DNA from: Ectobius pallidus
Lineage: Eukaryota > Arthropoda > Insecta > Blattodea > Ectobiidae
Direction: 5' to 3'
Length of the DNA stretch: 64,000 bases
Assembly (NCBI GenBank): GCA_964059195.1
Contig: CAXKWD010000009.1
Coordinates: forward strand, 89,191,432 to 89,255,431
The notes beneath the pieces were generated by a model. The model ran no database searches, was not told the origin of the DNA, and worked only from the letters and a program-made list of their open reading frames with translations. Of this stretch, positions 12,565-25,170 are shown piece after piece; positions within the stretch are counted from its first letter, which is position 1; every line of letters begins with the position of its first letter. A program made the position numbers and the translations under genes.

Positions 12565-14189
12565 CAATACACATGCGTTCATTAATGACTCGGCTCGTTT
12601 TTCAACTTCCTCCTTGATCCCCCAAAGATACATTTACCATTATTGTATCGCAATATACTAGGACCATACTTAACAAGACTGATTTAATTGTTTTGGTAAT
12701 TTTACGCATGTTCAGGTCCTAATTTTAGTCCACATTTTCCCCGATTTTACTTTATATTTCATGCCAAAGCATCATTAGAATATATTAAAAAGATATTTAA
12801 TACATATCGAATTCGTATGTTAGTGTAAACACTTTAGTTATAAAAGATGCAAGTCAAAAATAGTGATTAAGTAAAAATTGGTAAAATGATACTACAACCA
12901 AAGCATATTGCAATCAAACACGGGCAATGGCCGGTTCCTCCAGATCAACTCATTGTGAAACACTATACATCTTTTAAACGCTTTATACACGCAATAGACT
13001 TCAGTTCATTATAGTTAATAATAATACAGGTTTAGATAACACAGCTGTTCAATGATAGAATTTTATAAGAAAGTTGTAATTTATTAGAATTAGCTCAGAA
13101 ACTATTAACTTCATGATTTAATGTATCATTGCAGATACTTGTATATACTTAATTTTTTGTTCTAATGAGACATAGCATGTAGTATTGCAGCACTTAAGCA
13201 ATGGAACATGCTGTATTCATTCAATAAATAAATAAAAAATTAAAAAAAAAAGTCACATCAAGAAGTGCACACAGAGCCACTAAGGACTGATGATAACTAA
13301 CTTAGAGCTGAAATGAATATCCGAAAAATTTGCAAAAAAAAAAAGTGGGGTTTAATACATAAATTAAGAAGTTACCGTTCTTCAAGATACCAATAAAAAA
13401 TATGGCATTCTTAATGTTCTAGTCCATCATTGATTACGTAAATATTTAAAGTATTTCAAAGTTTTTTCCCGATATTTGCATTTGTTCTTATATTTCTGCA
13501 TAATTTTAAGTGTGCTAGTACGTCTTTATAAACACTAAACTTAACTGGCGTTTTTTAAACAATCATTCGCCTTTATGTGTTTGATTATTGCACCTTTTAT
13601 GTAACTAAAACTACTTGAAGTTCACTAATGTAATAATTATTTGTTTCTGCATTAACACCTTTTTACTAGTTCCTATTGAGGGGTGGAAGAAACCCAACAA
13701 CATTCAGTTCACAGGACAGTTCGTATGTATGTTCATATAAAGTCGTTAGTACATATAAATTCCAGCCCTGGTAAAACAGCATATAATATAAAAGAAAATG
13801 AAATGTGGAAGACCTATTAAATTGACTTCAATGGATTCTGAGCCAGAATGGAGACATAGGATCAAAGGAAAGAAATGGAACACGTTTATAAAGAATAAAA
13901 GTTATTGAAATAAACAAACCAAAGTATCAGTTAATTCAGTAGTTTTGAAAAAAAAAACTATTTTGAAATTCTACTATACTACAAAGTCAAAGAGTCTATG
14001 TTGAAGCTTGGTACATAATTTTACAAGTAACTCTCAAGCATGAAAAGTATGAATGAGAGATATAAAATACCTTGCATGCATTCTAAAATAATAATTTAAA
14101 ATGTTGACTCATACTTATTTCTATAGATGTCGTCATATACTTATTATGACTTGTAGACAACTTTTTTTGTCCACAGTTTAAATTGATTT
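12565..14189. other. 3' flank of OR-A-, no other gene seen
   Basis: AT-rich. An AATAAATAAATAAA run near 13224 may be the tail of an old retroelement. No other coding exon supported. Confidence 0.45.
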
Positions 14190-14252
14190 TTATTTCTTTG
14201 GTTCGTTTACTTGAAGTAGAACTGTGTAAGATTTGTATGAAATATTGATCAC
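14190..14252 (-). CDS. OR-A- exon 5 (terminal)
   Basis: 63 bp after a strong TTATTTTCAG acceptor. It encodes VINISYKSYTVLLQVNEPKK and then TAA. It aligns with the last exon of OR-A+ (VLNASYKYLTMLLQMHKN), which is the evidence for the choice. Intron 4 is about 2.3 kb and contains a SINE. Confidence 0.85.
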   Translation of the reverse strand: MINISYKSYTVLLQVNEPKK

Positions 14253-17200
14253 CTGAAAATAAAATGAGAGTTATTAAAATATGTACTGTTTGTCATGGTA
14301 TAGTTGTTTTGGGTGGCGCAGAACAAACTGGGAAGTGATGAATTCGATTTCCTATAGCAATAGGAACCTACAGTAGACAGAGCTCTAGCAGAAACGAGTA
14401 CTAGAAGGAAGATTAATAGTAAAGACTGACGATGCACCAGGCTGATAACCTCATGCTCTCCCGGTCCCGATTTATATGAATCCTAGAACCGCAATCTACG
14501 GGAACTTTATGGCCTTCAAAGCATGAAAATTTAAAAACTTTGACCTATTTAATTTCCCTCTTCAAAGACTCTTAGCTAAAGTATAAAAATCTGTATGCAA
14601 ACAATTTCCTAATGTCCCTTTTTATACAAGTCTCACAACTAGATTCACTGGCACAAGTGATTATATAGCAATATTTCAAGCATCACAGTAATATTATTGC
14701 CTTTACCATCTAACTTTCATTTTCATTTAGGCGTAATGAATACTTTCTGTTTTTTCTGTTAAAGACTGTAGGCTTATATCTTCTTTCAGAGTCCTACGTT
14801 GTACACTGATCATTTTCGCGTACTCTACAGTTTCATATTTTTCTGTTTGTTGATCTAATGTTAGTAACTGTAAATCATCATTTTAGCATAGAATTTCCAT
14901 AGTTTTAAGCTAACTAATGTAATTACAAAAAAAGAAGCAACATGTGGCTTATTATGTTTATGGTAAACCTACCTACAGAAATTTCATGAGTAATCTAGTC
15001 CAAAATGAGCAAGGACTGTTCGAGTTTAGTGAATTTTAGGTGAAAGTACGCCTTAATTTAACAATTATTACAGAACTTTTACAATGCTTCGTTTTATTTT
15101 ATTTAGTAGTAGAAGAAGTAGTAGTTCCATTGGGTTGCGAGCGACCCCTGGTGATCCCTTAAAGGGAAATTTTTAAACCGGATTTGTTTCCGGGGTGCGC
15201 CAGTCCCCTACCTAACACTTAAACCCAAAGACAATACAAACAGCCAATCCTGAATCCAAGAAAGGGATTTTTCCGGCCGGAAATAGAACCCGGACCGCCG
15301 GGCTGGAAGGCAGGCGCGCTACCGACTCACCCACGGCGGCGGATTATGGGTGATTATTTCGCAATGCACCTCTCTGCGAGAAATAATCACTCATAAATAA
15401 AATAAATTAAATTGAATTGAGCATTGTAAATGTTCTTCACACACACACACACACACACACACAAAACATTGAAAAATAAAAACATAAACTTACTTAACTA
15501 ACCAACCAACCAACCAACAATGCCTTCACCCTCTCACAGCAGAAGTTGAAGAAGCAAAAGAACTTGTCCACAAAAAATTTCGTTGCTATAAGAGGGTTGG
15601 AAGTTTAATAGTGGAAACACCTCCATAAAATCAAGGTTAATTACAGGAAGTTCAAATCAAGGATCAAAGGATATCCAGCATACTTCAGAGCAAATAGGGC
15701 CCGTAACAATTAACCATTCCACAAGCGGAGACAAATGAACATATCCACGTGCGCGAGCACAAAGCGGTAGGCCCTACAGCCAACCTACAAAAGATTAAAC
15801 AAAAAGTACGGATACTTATTGATTTTTCCTCGTACGTCTCGATTTTTTTCAATTTAAAATACTATAGCCTATACGTGGAAACGTTGTTTCATATTTTGTT
15901 AGTTGAAAATTACCGTATTTTACGAACCATAAGACGCACCTTAATTTTAGGATGGAAATCTAAAGGAAAAGAAATTTAATGTGATTCTAAACGAAACATT
16001 TTAAAGGGAATAATATACTTCATTCCATAAACCATTTATAACTCTGTACAATGGAATCTGTGTAAATCACTTCCAACTTAAAATCTGCATTGTACGAAAA
16101 TCTCTTCTGTATAGGTGGCATCGCGTAGATTTTAACAAGTAAACTGATTTCTCATGAAAAACTGAAAATACTTTTAAACCCTCTAACTCTCAATTCAGCA
16201 TACGGTAAGAGTAACGGGACAAGGCTGTTTAGAGGTCATTGCATTCGTTTAAACCACCTGGCGAAGACACTCCATTTGTATAAAAGAACTCAACATTCCT
16301 TTCTTTTCGCATTGTGTACCTGGCTTCCAGATACCCTCATTATATGATACTTACAAGTGCAGTGATGTACAGATTGTGCTAAAATTGTAACTGGCTTATC
16401 GTTTACAACACCTTGTGAATAATATTATGGTATTCCGGCAATATTTACAATACTTTTAATTGTTTAGTGTACTTCGGACCATTAGGCGCACCCAAATTTT
16501 AAGGCTCTGTTTTCAAGGTAAAAAGTGTGTTTTATGGTCCGTAAAATACAGTAATTACCAGTACTCACCTGTGAGAAAAGCAGAAACGACACTGAGATAG
16601 TATTCACTGGACTAATTTTCACTGGTTTCTGAGCTCGAACAAGTACTGGTATGAGCATCTTTTGGAATTTTACAGACAGCTCGTACCATTTTATATTATA
16701 TACCATTTCCGCTATTTCCAAGCTCTGTAATAAGATGTAAACTCATATTACAGTTACACTTAGATAAAATATTGGAGCCTTTAATAAGACAGCTAGACAA
16801 ACGTCCAGATACGTATCCTTCCATTAGCACTAACTGGAAGATAAATATTTCCTCTTTTACAACGAACTACGGGATTTCTATTTATGAAACATATTATAGA
16901 CTTAGCAATTACTTTTAGTTAATTGGTGAAACCACAAGATCGGAATCTTCGTTTGGCTACTAGTCTGTGTGCCTTGTTGCAAGATGCCACTATTAGAGCA
17001 CAATATCAGATATGATTCCAAAACCGCTGTATTAATATTTTTTAAACCTTCCAACATTAATATTTAATTTAGGTGGCCCCCACAGTTATCGTGGACTGCA
17101 ATTTTGTTTTCAGAGGGCTTTCCTATGTCCCTTTTAGTGGCTCAACTGTTCCTCCATCCACTATATAGCTAAACGAAACAATACGTTTCTCTATTTTATT

Positions 17201-20200
17201 TCAACAGAACTCGTAGTAAATTATTCTAATCTAATTTTCGGATAAATGTGCAATCTGTCAGATAAATTTCAGCCATAATTTTATATGGAGAACGTGTACA
17301 AGCCCTGACATTGAAATATGAAACTAATTGTTTAGATTAGTAACTGCAAACCTGTGAAAGCAAACAATCCGGAAAACAATGCTACAGACCATTAGTTTCC
17401 AAATGCTGTATTTGTCCATGAGGATCCTATCGCAAGTTTTGTATCTCTTGGGGGACGGATCAAATTTTAAAAAGAAATAAACAAATAAAGAAATAGGTAA
17501 ATAATTTCATGAATACAGTAGGATTCCCTTTATGCGATTCCTGAGACGTGCTGCTTATGTAATGAATTTGTCAAAATGTGGTTCTAATTACGTTCATTGA
17601 ATAAGTAAACTGTCTTGAAAATGTTGGTCGTTCCAGTCAAATCTGTATTTTAAATTTGAGAACTACAGCAAAGATGAGAAAAACTCTGGTCTTTCTTACA
17701 GGTATTATGATATGTAGATAAGGAAATGAGTGCCAAAATTTTCATAGTCCAGTAGAACATTTCTCCTTGCGTAAAACTGACCTTCAACTTATCCTACATG
17801 AAGTTCTCTAAATATGGATCAAAGAGAGAACTGAGAGTAGCAATTTAAAAAAAAAACCTATTCCTTTGTTGTTCTTAATTAAGTCTAGTTTTCAATTTAC
17901 TCGATTTTAATCTCATCAATTTTTAGTAAGTTGCGGGCCTCATTAAAATTATTCGGCTACCTGAAATGTTCCGTTGGTTATATTATGAAAATCCAGCACT
18001 TACAACCAAGCTATTTACTACGGGTTTACTTGATAGTCTCACTCATAACCTCATATTACCTATTTTTTAACAAAAGAAACGAATTGTATTTCCTGAAGTC
18101 GTAGTAATTCATTTACCTGATCTATAATCCCTTGACCAAACAAGCAGAATATAAATAATTGGGTGAGGCATGTGAAAAATCCACTGATGTATTTGGTAGT
18201 GAGAACCTGAAATAAAAAAAAAAATGGACTTCTGAAATTTCATTTTCACATTTTGTAATAAATTAAATCTTACAGTGAGTGCTCTGAAATTGTTGATAGT
18301 AAAAATATTTGCAATGTACTTTGTAGAAAAATCACTAGCAGTTCAGTTATAGATTGCAGGTTCATTTTAATTACACATTTCTATATTTTAAAATCTGTTT
18401 CTGCCATAGAATTTTTTAAGATTTACACCATAACATCATTGACGAGTATCCTGTAGCGATTGGGTCTAGAGGAATATTTGGAATGGGACTGGGTACGTCC
18501 CACAGGAGTAAAGTGGCCTCAGCGACAGGGGACGAAGCCGAAAGTCCGAACACGTTTGCCCCCAAGAAATGTTTTTTATTTTTACAGAATACTGTATAAT
18601 ATAGATAATTTCAATGTGATTACTTTGACAAATTGAATTTGGTTTTGTACTTCATTATAGAATTAGGGCCTTCTATATTACAAATTAACAGTTACACACA
18701 CAAAAATTCTGATATATCCATGCAACACAGATAATAACAAACGGGATTGGATCATTAGGTAGTTAGGTAGTATGGTTACTGATTTTTTCCTAATACATTG
18801 AATTCAATAAGAAATTGAGTGGTAATTTTATTTAAGACAATTTGTAGAATTTGACTTAAGTACACTGTTCACACGTCTATTCCTCTCCATTATGAAAGAT
18901 TTAATATTTTCTGCATTTCAAAGTGCAGTGCCTTACTTCATAACACTTTGTACTTAACCTTAAACAACTTTGTAAATTCTAAGTGATACGTAAAACAGAA
19001 AAACACTTGAAAGTAAGAAATTTTAAATTTACAGGTTCCAATGAATAGTGCATTTATTCTTCGGTTACTGGCAATGATACATAAACATAAAATTACTGAG
19101 CACTAGTTTTAGAATAAAGCGTAACACTTACCAATGAGAGCTGGAATGTCTCTGTGATTATCAGAATAGTATTGAGTGACAAAGCCATCATGATCCCCAA
19201 TTTGAGAATTGTGTTAGCTTCCTGGGCGAATCTGAAACAAAGGTTTAGTTTATTGATAATTTTTATGTCAAAAGCTTAAAATATGTTGGGAGAGCAGAGA
19301 AGTTAAACTACACCAATTCAACCTCAATTTCGGAAAAAGTAATTTCAATTTCGGAAAAAGTAATTTCAATTTCGGAAAAGGTAATCTAAATTTCGGAAAA
19401 AGTAACTTCAATTTCGGAAATACGAGAGCTATTTTTTAAAACATTCGATGGGGCATAAAATGAAAACCACAGTGAAAATCCAAACTGTTTTATTTGGAAC
19501 ATTTAGGTACACCTTCTAGCTACTTCTCTACATAATCTCGCTCCGATTGAGTCATTTGTCCTAGCGTGGTACCAACTTTACTATACCCTCTTCATAGCCC
19601 TCGTATTTCCGAAATTGAAGTTACTTTTTCCGAAATTGAAATTACCTTTTCCGAAATTGAAATTACTTTTTCCGAAATTGAAATTACTTTTTCCGAAATT
19701 GAGGTTGAAAAGGTGTAGAAATCCACAAAGCGCGGTGGACCCCCCGTCATTCAGTAGTACATTATGCAACAATCCCATAATGGGGTTTATTAAGATATGA
19801 GTAGGCCTATGTTTATGAAACGAGCGAATTGACTTTCATAATTTGTATACGAGAATCATAATTGCCATTATAGGCAAGTTGCATACGACAATTTTTGTTC
19901 GACCATAACTAGTCTAAATGTTTAAATTTTGATATTTTAGATACACACTGTCCTTTGCATTAGCTGCTTGCTGGTTTTACATAGTTCTTGTCTTCTACGA
20001 AAGGTGGCTACTCATGGTGTCGGTCAATTCGGTAATTTTCTTAAAACCAACGGATTTTGGCAACACAAAATAATTTTATTTTAGTATGGTATTAAAATTA
20101 ACACTAACATGATTGACATTATTTTAAATACAGGTTGTTTATTACGCAGCTTTAGCTGCTACTCTCAAGGTCACAATTTCGTTCCGTGTTCAATAATAAC

Positions 20201-21865
20201 ACAGCCCAACAAAAAATAAATTTTTGTTTTCGCTATACTTAGTGTGTTTATTCCAAATATGAAAACAGTTTTTCTCTACCAGCTCTACTTTTATATAGAG
20301 TTCCATTAACTTATAACCTCTTTTGCGAAACAAAATCTTGCTTGATAATATTGACCATACTTTAAGGTTCTTGACCATTCTTTGGACCCGTAGGACGAAA
20401 ACTGTACGAAGTACAGAAAAACTAAAAGCTGGATTATTTTTTGGCCCTCAAATTGACAGCAAGTAATAAACGACCGTACAATATGTGATAATATCAATTT
20501 TTTGACAGACCCCATGTTACTGTAATGTTAATGTAATGTTTAGTGTGTTGCTTTTTTCGTCACGTGATTTAGAAGCTAAAAATAAGCACTGTTTTTCATT
20601 TATATCAAACGTAAAATGGGATAATATGCATAATGGTAATACCATACCTCACAAACTAAAGCTGATTGGGCAAAACTAATGGCACATTTGGCATGAGCGA
20701 CCTAAATATTAGTATTTACAATGCATCAACTTCGATTTGCATGGTTTTCCCAGCTGAACCGTTGTTATACCTAGCCCGGTTTAAAAATAAAAAAATTAAA
20801 AGAATATTTAACTTACCGAACTGTAGCCTGATGTAGCTGAATACATTGTATTAATTTGGAAACTGCAACATTATTCTTCGCTGTTTGGAATTGCATTTCG
20901 GAGGAAATAGGACTGTATTCATCGTATTTCTTCAGAACGGTTTCATTCGCAGCCCCCATTGTAAAATTGTTCACATCAGGTTTGAGAATTTTATTTTCAT
21001 ATCCAGCATCAAAAGCAGTGTTATTCAGTGCAATATAATTGTTTCTTTCATTACTCCATTTCACTTTTTCTGAACCTCCAAATCTATCGAGTGAGCTTTC
21101 ATTAACCTCATCTATGTCTGATATGGCTGCCCATACTATTCTTAGCTGTGCTTTCACATATATAATTATATTTAAGTACAAAGACAGCAGTCCACTTACA
21201 TATCTCATCGATAATAAAAATACAATGACTTGAACACTATATGTGATTCTGTACCAGAATGGATCGGATAAATCCACAGGAAGCCACATAACGAAAACGT
21301 GATAAATAAATTGATTTTCACAAGAACTTAAATCCACTTCAGACTCACTTCTGAAGTAATGCATGACCCAAGGATACGATGTCCATAGAAGTCCAGTCAC
21401 TGACACGGAAACGATGGTAAGCCAAGTTAGGTGCAAGGCTAGTCGTCTGGCTTCACTTACGATTTTCATATACTTACCGTTTCCGGTTATTATTTCCATG
21501 CTAAAAATAGATTCAGATTCCAAAGTTTCAATGAATTCAAGTAACCTCTTCGCATTCGACATCTCATACCACGCTGGGGCGTATCCTATCATTAAAGTAC
21601 AAATTATGCAGATATTGTCAGTTGTCAAGCCAATGTCATCAGAATAGAAATACAGAGCACAGATTTGTGAAAATAGTACTGGTATGTAGACAAGATAGGT
21701 CAATAACTGAAATAAACGATAGATCTTAAGTTTCCACCAATTTGTTTGTATGCTTTCCGAAGGAACTACACCAGTGACGTTAAGTAAAGTCAAAATGGGA
21801 CCCATCAGACATAACTTTCCCTTATCTTTATCTCTTGTAGGAGGTGTAAATACTTTTTTAACCAT
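14190..21865 (-). CDS. Odorant receptor OR-A- (7tm_6 family), complete five-exon gene
   Basis: Predicted insect odorant receptor, a seven-helix ligand-gated channel subunit that would pair with Orco in olfactory neuron dendrites. Exons on the minus strand: 21865-20817, 19231-19132, 18206-18117, 16724-16569, 14252-14190. All junctions have AG acceptors and GT donors, phases agree, and the sum is 1458 nt (485 residues plus stop), normal for the family. Hydrophobic segments lie near residues 50-72, 79-97, 145-165 and 205-235 in exon 1, then one each in exons 2 and 3, with the seventh spanning exons 4-5. The TM4-TM5 loop is long (about residues 236-349). Exon 4 carries the conserved KFQKMLIPVLVRAQKPV stretch and exon 5 the terminal NISYKSYTVLL type motif. 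The start is the ATG at 21865, shared with the paralogue at 55576. It is intact by eye. Ligand and exact subfamily cannot be read. The next receptor upstream is divergent (36732, plus). Confidence 0.9.
15104..15345 (-). mobile_element. tRNA-derived SINE in OR-A- intron 4
   Basis: The minus strand head reads GTGGGTGAGTCGGTAGCGCG (A-box type) then GGTCCGGGTTCTATTTCCGG (B-box type). The tail is an AGTAG-type repeat at 15104-15124. Confidence 0.7.
15436..15518. repeat. (AC)n and (ACCA)n microsatellites
   Basis: (AC)14 or so at 15436-15463 and four to five ACCA units at 15499-15518. Confidence 0.9.
16569..16724 (-). CDS. OR-A- exon 4
   Basis: 156 bp (52 codons), phase 0, with a TTACAG acceptor and GTGAGT donor. 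It begins SLEIAEMVYNIKWYEL and contains KFQKMLIPVLVRAQKPV, the most conserved block of insect odorant receptors. Length and phase match exon 4 of OR-A+ (46502-46657). Confidence 0.92.
18117..18206 (-). CDS. OR-A- exon 3
   Basis: 90 bp, phase 0 at both ends, with a TTTCAG acceptor and GTAAAT donor. It encodes 30 residues with the core YISGFFTCLTQLFIFCLFGQ, the TM6 region typical of insect ORs. No counterpart exists in duplicate copy B because that copy begins at 51066, inside intron 2. Confidence 0.88.
19132..19231 (-). CDS. OR-A- exon 2
   Basis: 100 bp between a TTTCAG acceptor and a GTAAG donor. It encodes FAQEANTILKLGIMMALSLN and onward, a TM5-type segment. The same 100-bp length is seen in the paralogue (51517-51616) and in exon 2 of both plus-strand receptors. 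Confidence 0.9.
19311..19715. mobile_element. Inverted-repeat element at TA site, copy A intron 2
   Basis: The arms 19311-19430 and 19596-19715 are near-perfect inverse copies, each made of about five units of AATTTCGGAAAAAGTAATTTC. It is flanked by TA (19309-19310, 19716-19717). The middle encodes, on the minus strand, a decayed mariner C-terminus (EEGIVKLVPR, stop, DK, stop, LNRSE). Copy B has a different element at the same TA. Confidence 0.8.
19745..19915 (+). repeat. Interspersed repeat, copy of 1720-1885
   Basis: ATTGCCATTATAGGCAAGTT and flanking words match 1720-1885. Part survives at 52505-52600 in copy B. Confidence 0.6.
20817..21865 (-). CDS. OR-A- exon 1
   Basis: Codes residues 1-349 plus two bases of a split Arg codon (CG|A). 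The donor is GTAAGT at 20816-20811. It holds the N-terminus, four membrane segments and the long loop between TM4 and TM5. The paralogous exon at 54528-55576 has exactly the same length (1049 nt). Confidence 0.92.
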
Positions 21866-22693
21866 GATTATGCAGAATAATTCTAAATTGCCTTCTCGTA
21901 TGAAATAACCGTACAGTTAAACCTTAATACGGAATTCTGGCCGAGTATGGGAACAGATATTTATTCGACTGGCATTAGATCTACTTTAATGACCAAATCA
22001 CTAAATGAGATCAGTTGACTGTTAATATGCTTTTATACTTGCAAACAAAGATAATTGCATGGTATTTAATTCATCATGTCGTTAATGATTGGTGAATAGC
22101 CTATTCCATATGTTTGTTTGAAGTGAACCTCTTTAAAGAAAACGTAGCTTAAAGTTAACGCTGCACAGATGTAAAAACATTTTAATGGAAGCCAAAGAGT
22201 ACGTAAACACTGTAAGGAGATGAAACTTCTCTCATTTCAGCGGCGTTTTCTCCAACTTCATAACCTGTTAACTAGATAAGGAATTATTTGTGAGCAGAAC
22301 CCAAGCAAATATTAATGTGAAAACAAGGAGAGTACAGAAATGCTTTCTAGAAATAACCACACATTCAAGCTGGAAAATGCGAATTCCTATGGAAGCTCAT
22401 GAATAAAGAGGGGAACAATTAAATATCAAATGAAGTTAATTCTTCGAAATAAAAACGGGGAACAGAAATATGATTAAGTTATGCCTTTAACACGGTGATT
22501 AGTCGATTTATTCAGAGGTAGGATTTGCATTAATCGTCTGGGAAAACGCAGCTAACACCAGTAGTTTTTTGCATTCAAGTTTTCAGTATTAATTCTTACG
22601 TATAGTAGTAATTTTTCTACCTTTGTGCACAAGGAGTGAAAGAATTAGCCTAGATAAATGTTCAAAAGGAACCAATTATGCAATTTTGATATT
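21866..22693. promoter_or_regulatory. 5' flank of OR-A-, conserved in both copies
   Basis: About 820 bp upstream of the OR-A- start are almost unchanged at 55577-56405 upstream of OR-B-, with only scattered substitutions. Any promoter of the minus-strand receptors must lie here. I could not identify a specific core promoter element. The conservation may simply reflect a recent duplication. Confidence 0.4.
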
Positions 22694-22701
22694 CAGTATT
22701 T

Positions 22702-22705
<4 letters not shown>

Positions 22706-22751
<46 letters not shown>

Positions 22752-23108
22752 AATCCTATGCTCCCATGTTGGGGCGAAGGGCATCCAAGTGGAGGTTTCT
22801 GTTTACCGATGTGAATTTTGTTACGCTTATTTTCCTAGAGAGCTCAGAGGGACAGATGGTAAGCCCATCGCCCCTTAACCCCCGTCCGAAAACTAAGGTA
22901 TTACTTGGACGTGAAAGGGCCGAGAAATTTTGTACAGAAGCTCTAATTTAGCCTTGGAGTTCTTTTACGTGCCGTAAATCTGCGATACGGGCCCCCCAGC
23001 TTAAAGTCCCTACCGGAGGACTCCGTGCCCAGGATTTTTACGTCCTGAAAACCCCGCGAATTTCGGATCTAGAGGCGGGCACGCTACCTCTAGACAACCG
23101 CAGCCGAC
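22706..23108 (-). mobile_element. tRNA-derived SINE with (GA)n tail
   Basis: Flanked by the 12-bp direct repeat CAGTATTTAATT (22694-22705 and 23109-23120). Copy B has one site only (56403-56415). On the minus strand the head (about 23105-23060) reads GGTTGTCTAGAGGTAGCGTG, resembling a tRNA A-box. The 3' end is a (GA)n tract (plus strand CT, 22704-22750). A second copy starts the window (1-148). Confidence 0.85.
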
Positions 23109-23225
23109 CAGTATTTAATTGGTAATATATAATTATAATACACGTTTAAGAGTATATTGTGATAATACAGTTAAGTTATCTTCAATAATGATATCAAACT
23201 AACATGTGATGGTCACACTCTAAAG

Positions 23226-24278
23226 CAGGGGTGCTCAGGTGGGCAGGAAATCGGGCGTGCCCAGTTGAACTGGGCAGGGACGACGAGTGGTGTGTCACAA
23301 CTGGAGATGGTAGCGATTACAGTGGCGACAGAAACAGCGTATTCCAGGGCAATTTCATATTGTCAATAACATTTTCAACAGCACGAAATATGTCTTCGCT
23401 AGTACATGTATCTCTCAAGGGGATTAAATCCAGAAGCTCTTCTGTGATATTCAGATCTATATCTACTCCTCGGACGAAAATAGCCAATTATGATTATCAA
23501 CAACGTCGATACTTTCATCAAGGCACAGAGAATAATATGCATGAATTGTTTCCCTCTCAATTTTAGTTGTCGTTCAACATCTGTACTAAGGTCTTCTAGA
23601 CGGCGTGCAATTGTATGACGAGACAGACAAATTGCATTAAATTGCGGTGTACTTAGTGGGCATACAGATTCACTGGCAATCTCGAGGCACTCCTTTACAA
23701 ATGGTCCAGTGGTGAATGGTCGAAGTTCCCGTGCAATTAAGTGAGCAATTCTAAAGCTCGCCCTCACCGCACCGTCGTTTGTAGCTTCAACTTCCTAGAA
23801 TTAAAATTGGCGAATAAATAAAATGATATAATAAACTCCAATAATATTAATGGGTCATATCAAGTATAATTAAAATAAAAGAGCTTGCCTCATTGACGTT
23901 GGCTTCTTTTAAATTTACAATTAGTTCCAACCGCTCGTCTCCCTGAACACTGTTATACATGCCACCATGTTTTGAATTGTAGTGTCGCTCAACGTTATAT
24001 TTATTTGCTATAACGGAATCTCCACATATTAAATATTTAGCACGTTCTTCACTTTGCACAAAAAGGCACTGTCATTCCCATTGGGATTCTTGTCCCACAT
24101 TATTTTCACTACAACTTGGTCTCTTCTCCGCCGAATCCATATTCACGGTACCAGCCGTCACTGCAGCGAGACAACAGTTTTGTTTACCCTGCGAACGCTG
24201 ACAACACGCAACTACCCCGCCCGCCCGTTACGTGCACCGAGCGCCCACTGGGCGAAATGCCCGCTGTGAGCGATCCTG
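23226..24278 (-). mobile_element. hAT-type DNA transposon, internally deleted
   Basis: 1053 bp flanked by the 8-bp direct repeat CTCTAAAG (23218-23225 and 24279-24286). Copy B has a single uninterrupted site (GTCTAAAG near 56520). The termini are CAGGGGTGCTCA and GAGCGATCCTG, imperfect inverted repeats. Minus-strand fragments resemble a BED-finger hAT transposase: about 24059-23847 (YLICGDSVIANKYN then VERHYNSKH) and 23767-23399 (SFRIAHLIARELRPF, FVKECLEIA, SRHTIARRLEDLS). The catalytic core and dimerisation domain are missing. Confidence 0.85.
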
Positions 24279-24489
24279 CTCTAAAGTCTACTATATACAG
24301 ATATAAAATGAATTAAGAGATTTACATACTAATAGCATACGATTTGTAATATTGTCATTTAATATATATCATAAGCTTTCATGTAATTTGTGAATATGGT
24401 CACCTAAGGAGTTGATAAAAACACATTAAAATTATATATACATTTAGTTAAGAACCAACTAGAACTATAAAAGACAAGCCATCTTAAGA

Positions 24490-25170
24490 TATATACATAG
24501 AACATAAGTTGATCCTCTATATTATAGAAGTATTGATAGTTGGTTGTAAATCTCGGCGTTAGGTTAAAAGATGTATAAATTATTGTGAGTAGTGGTCAAC
24601 ATAGAATGCTGTTGTAGTACAATTTGATGTAATGTTAATTCTATATGATACTTACCAGCTGGTATCAATTCGATCTCCGTATATATTGGATATGCATTTC
24701 GAAGCTAAAGTTTCATCATCAGTCCAGGGGTACACTAAAAGAGATTGAAAATGAAAATTATTATATATGTGACAGCCTTAAAAATTGCATGGTATATTGG
24801 GAAAATTTAATTTGACTAATAATTTGTGTAATAAGCTGTATAACGTAAGGAAAAAGTACTTAGTTACTTAAGAACTTGTGGGCGCTGATGTATTCACATC
24901 ATGAGCGGGCTGACTACTAACTTTACTAGTACTATGTGTGTTTTCCGTTAGCTTAAGACATGTTTCAAAAAGTTTATGTTCTATATTGTTTTACTAGTTG
25001 TTTGTGTTTATATATTTCGTATTATTCAAGCGTGTTTAATTTGGTGCTCTTTTCATGTTTATGTAAGATTTCCATTGTGTTTTCAATTGCATTTAAAGCG
25101 TGTGAGCTATTGGTGAGGTGTTTTGCAAAGGCTGATTTTTTAGGTTTCATTTAAAATAGCTTACATGTTC
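24490..25170 (-). mobile_element. Penelope-like element relic (GIY-YIG end and 3' region), copy A
   Basis: The minus strand from about 25145 reads SAFAKHLTNSSHALNAIENT then MEILHKHEKSTKLNTLE, a stop where Gln is expected, and YEIYKHKQ. This matches the C-terminal GIY-YIG-side region typical of Penelope-like elements. Downstream is a 3' region with a hammerhead-like core. The same relic is in copy B (56930-57480), so it predates the duplication. Confidence 0.6.
24687..24726 (-). ncRNA. Hammerhead-ribozyme-like core of the Penelope-like element
   Basis: On the minus strand: TGGA, CTGATGA, T, GAAAC-TTTA-GCTTC (stem II with one mismatch), GAAA, TGCA (palindromic, short stem III), TA (candidate cleavage dinucleotide), TCCA, where TGGA and TCCA pair as stem I. 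Penelope-like elements are known to carry such short-stem-III hammerhead motifs. Folding and activity are inferred. Confidence 0.5.

Noticed and set aside
13996..14070. Alternative last exon for OR-A- (VFYISHSYFSCLRV and stop)
   Set aside because: The acceptor is weak and the match to OR tails poorer. The exon at 14252-14190 has a strong acceptor and aligns with the OR-A+ tail.
14249..14437. 62-residue minus-strand frame with hydrophobic start
   Set aside because: Overlaps the true last exon of OR-A- in another frame. Signal-like N-terminus judged chance.
19581..19800. Repetitive peptides (FPKLKLL, NFGKSNF) on both strands
   Set aside because: They are translations of the 21-bp units of an inverted-repeat element.
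20190..20515. Two overlapping minus-strand frames
   Set aside because: Different frames, no domain, no counterpart in copy B. Not supported as coding.
24960..25154. Plus-strand frame kept in both duplicates (also 57274-57471)
   Set aside because: The opposite strand reads as a Penelope-like C-terminus. The plus frame is its shadow, and shared openness reflects recent duplication.
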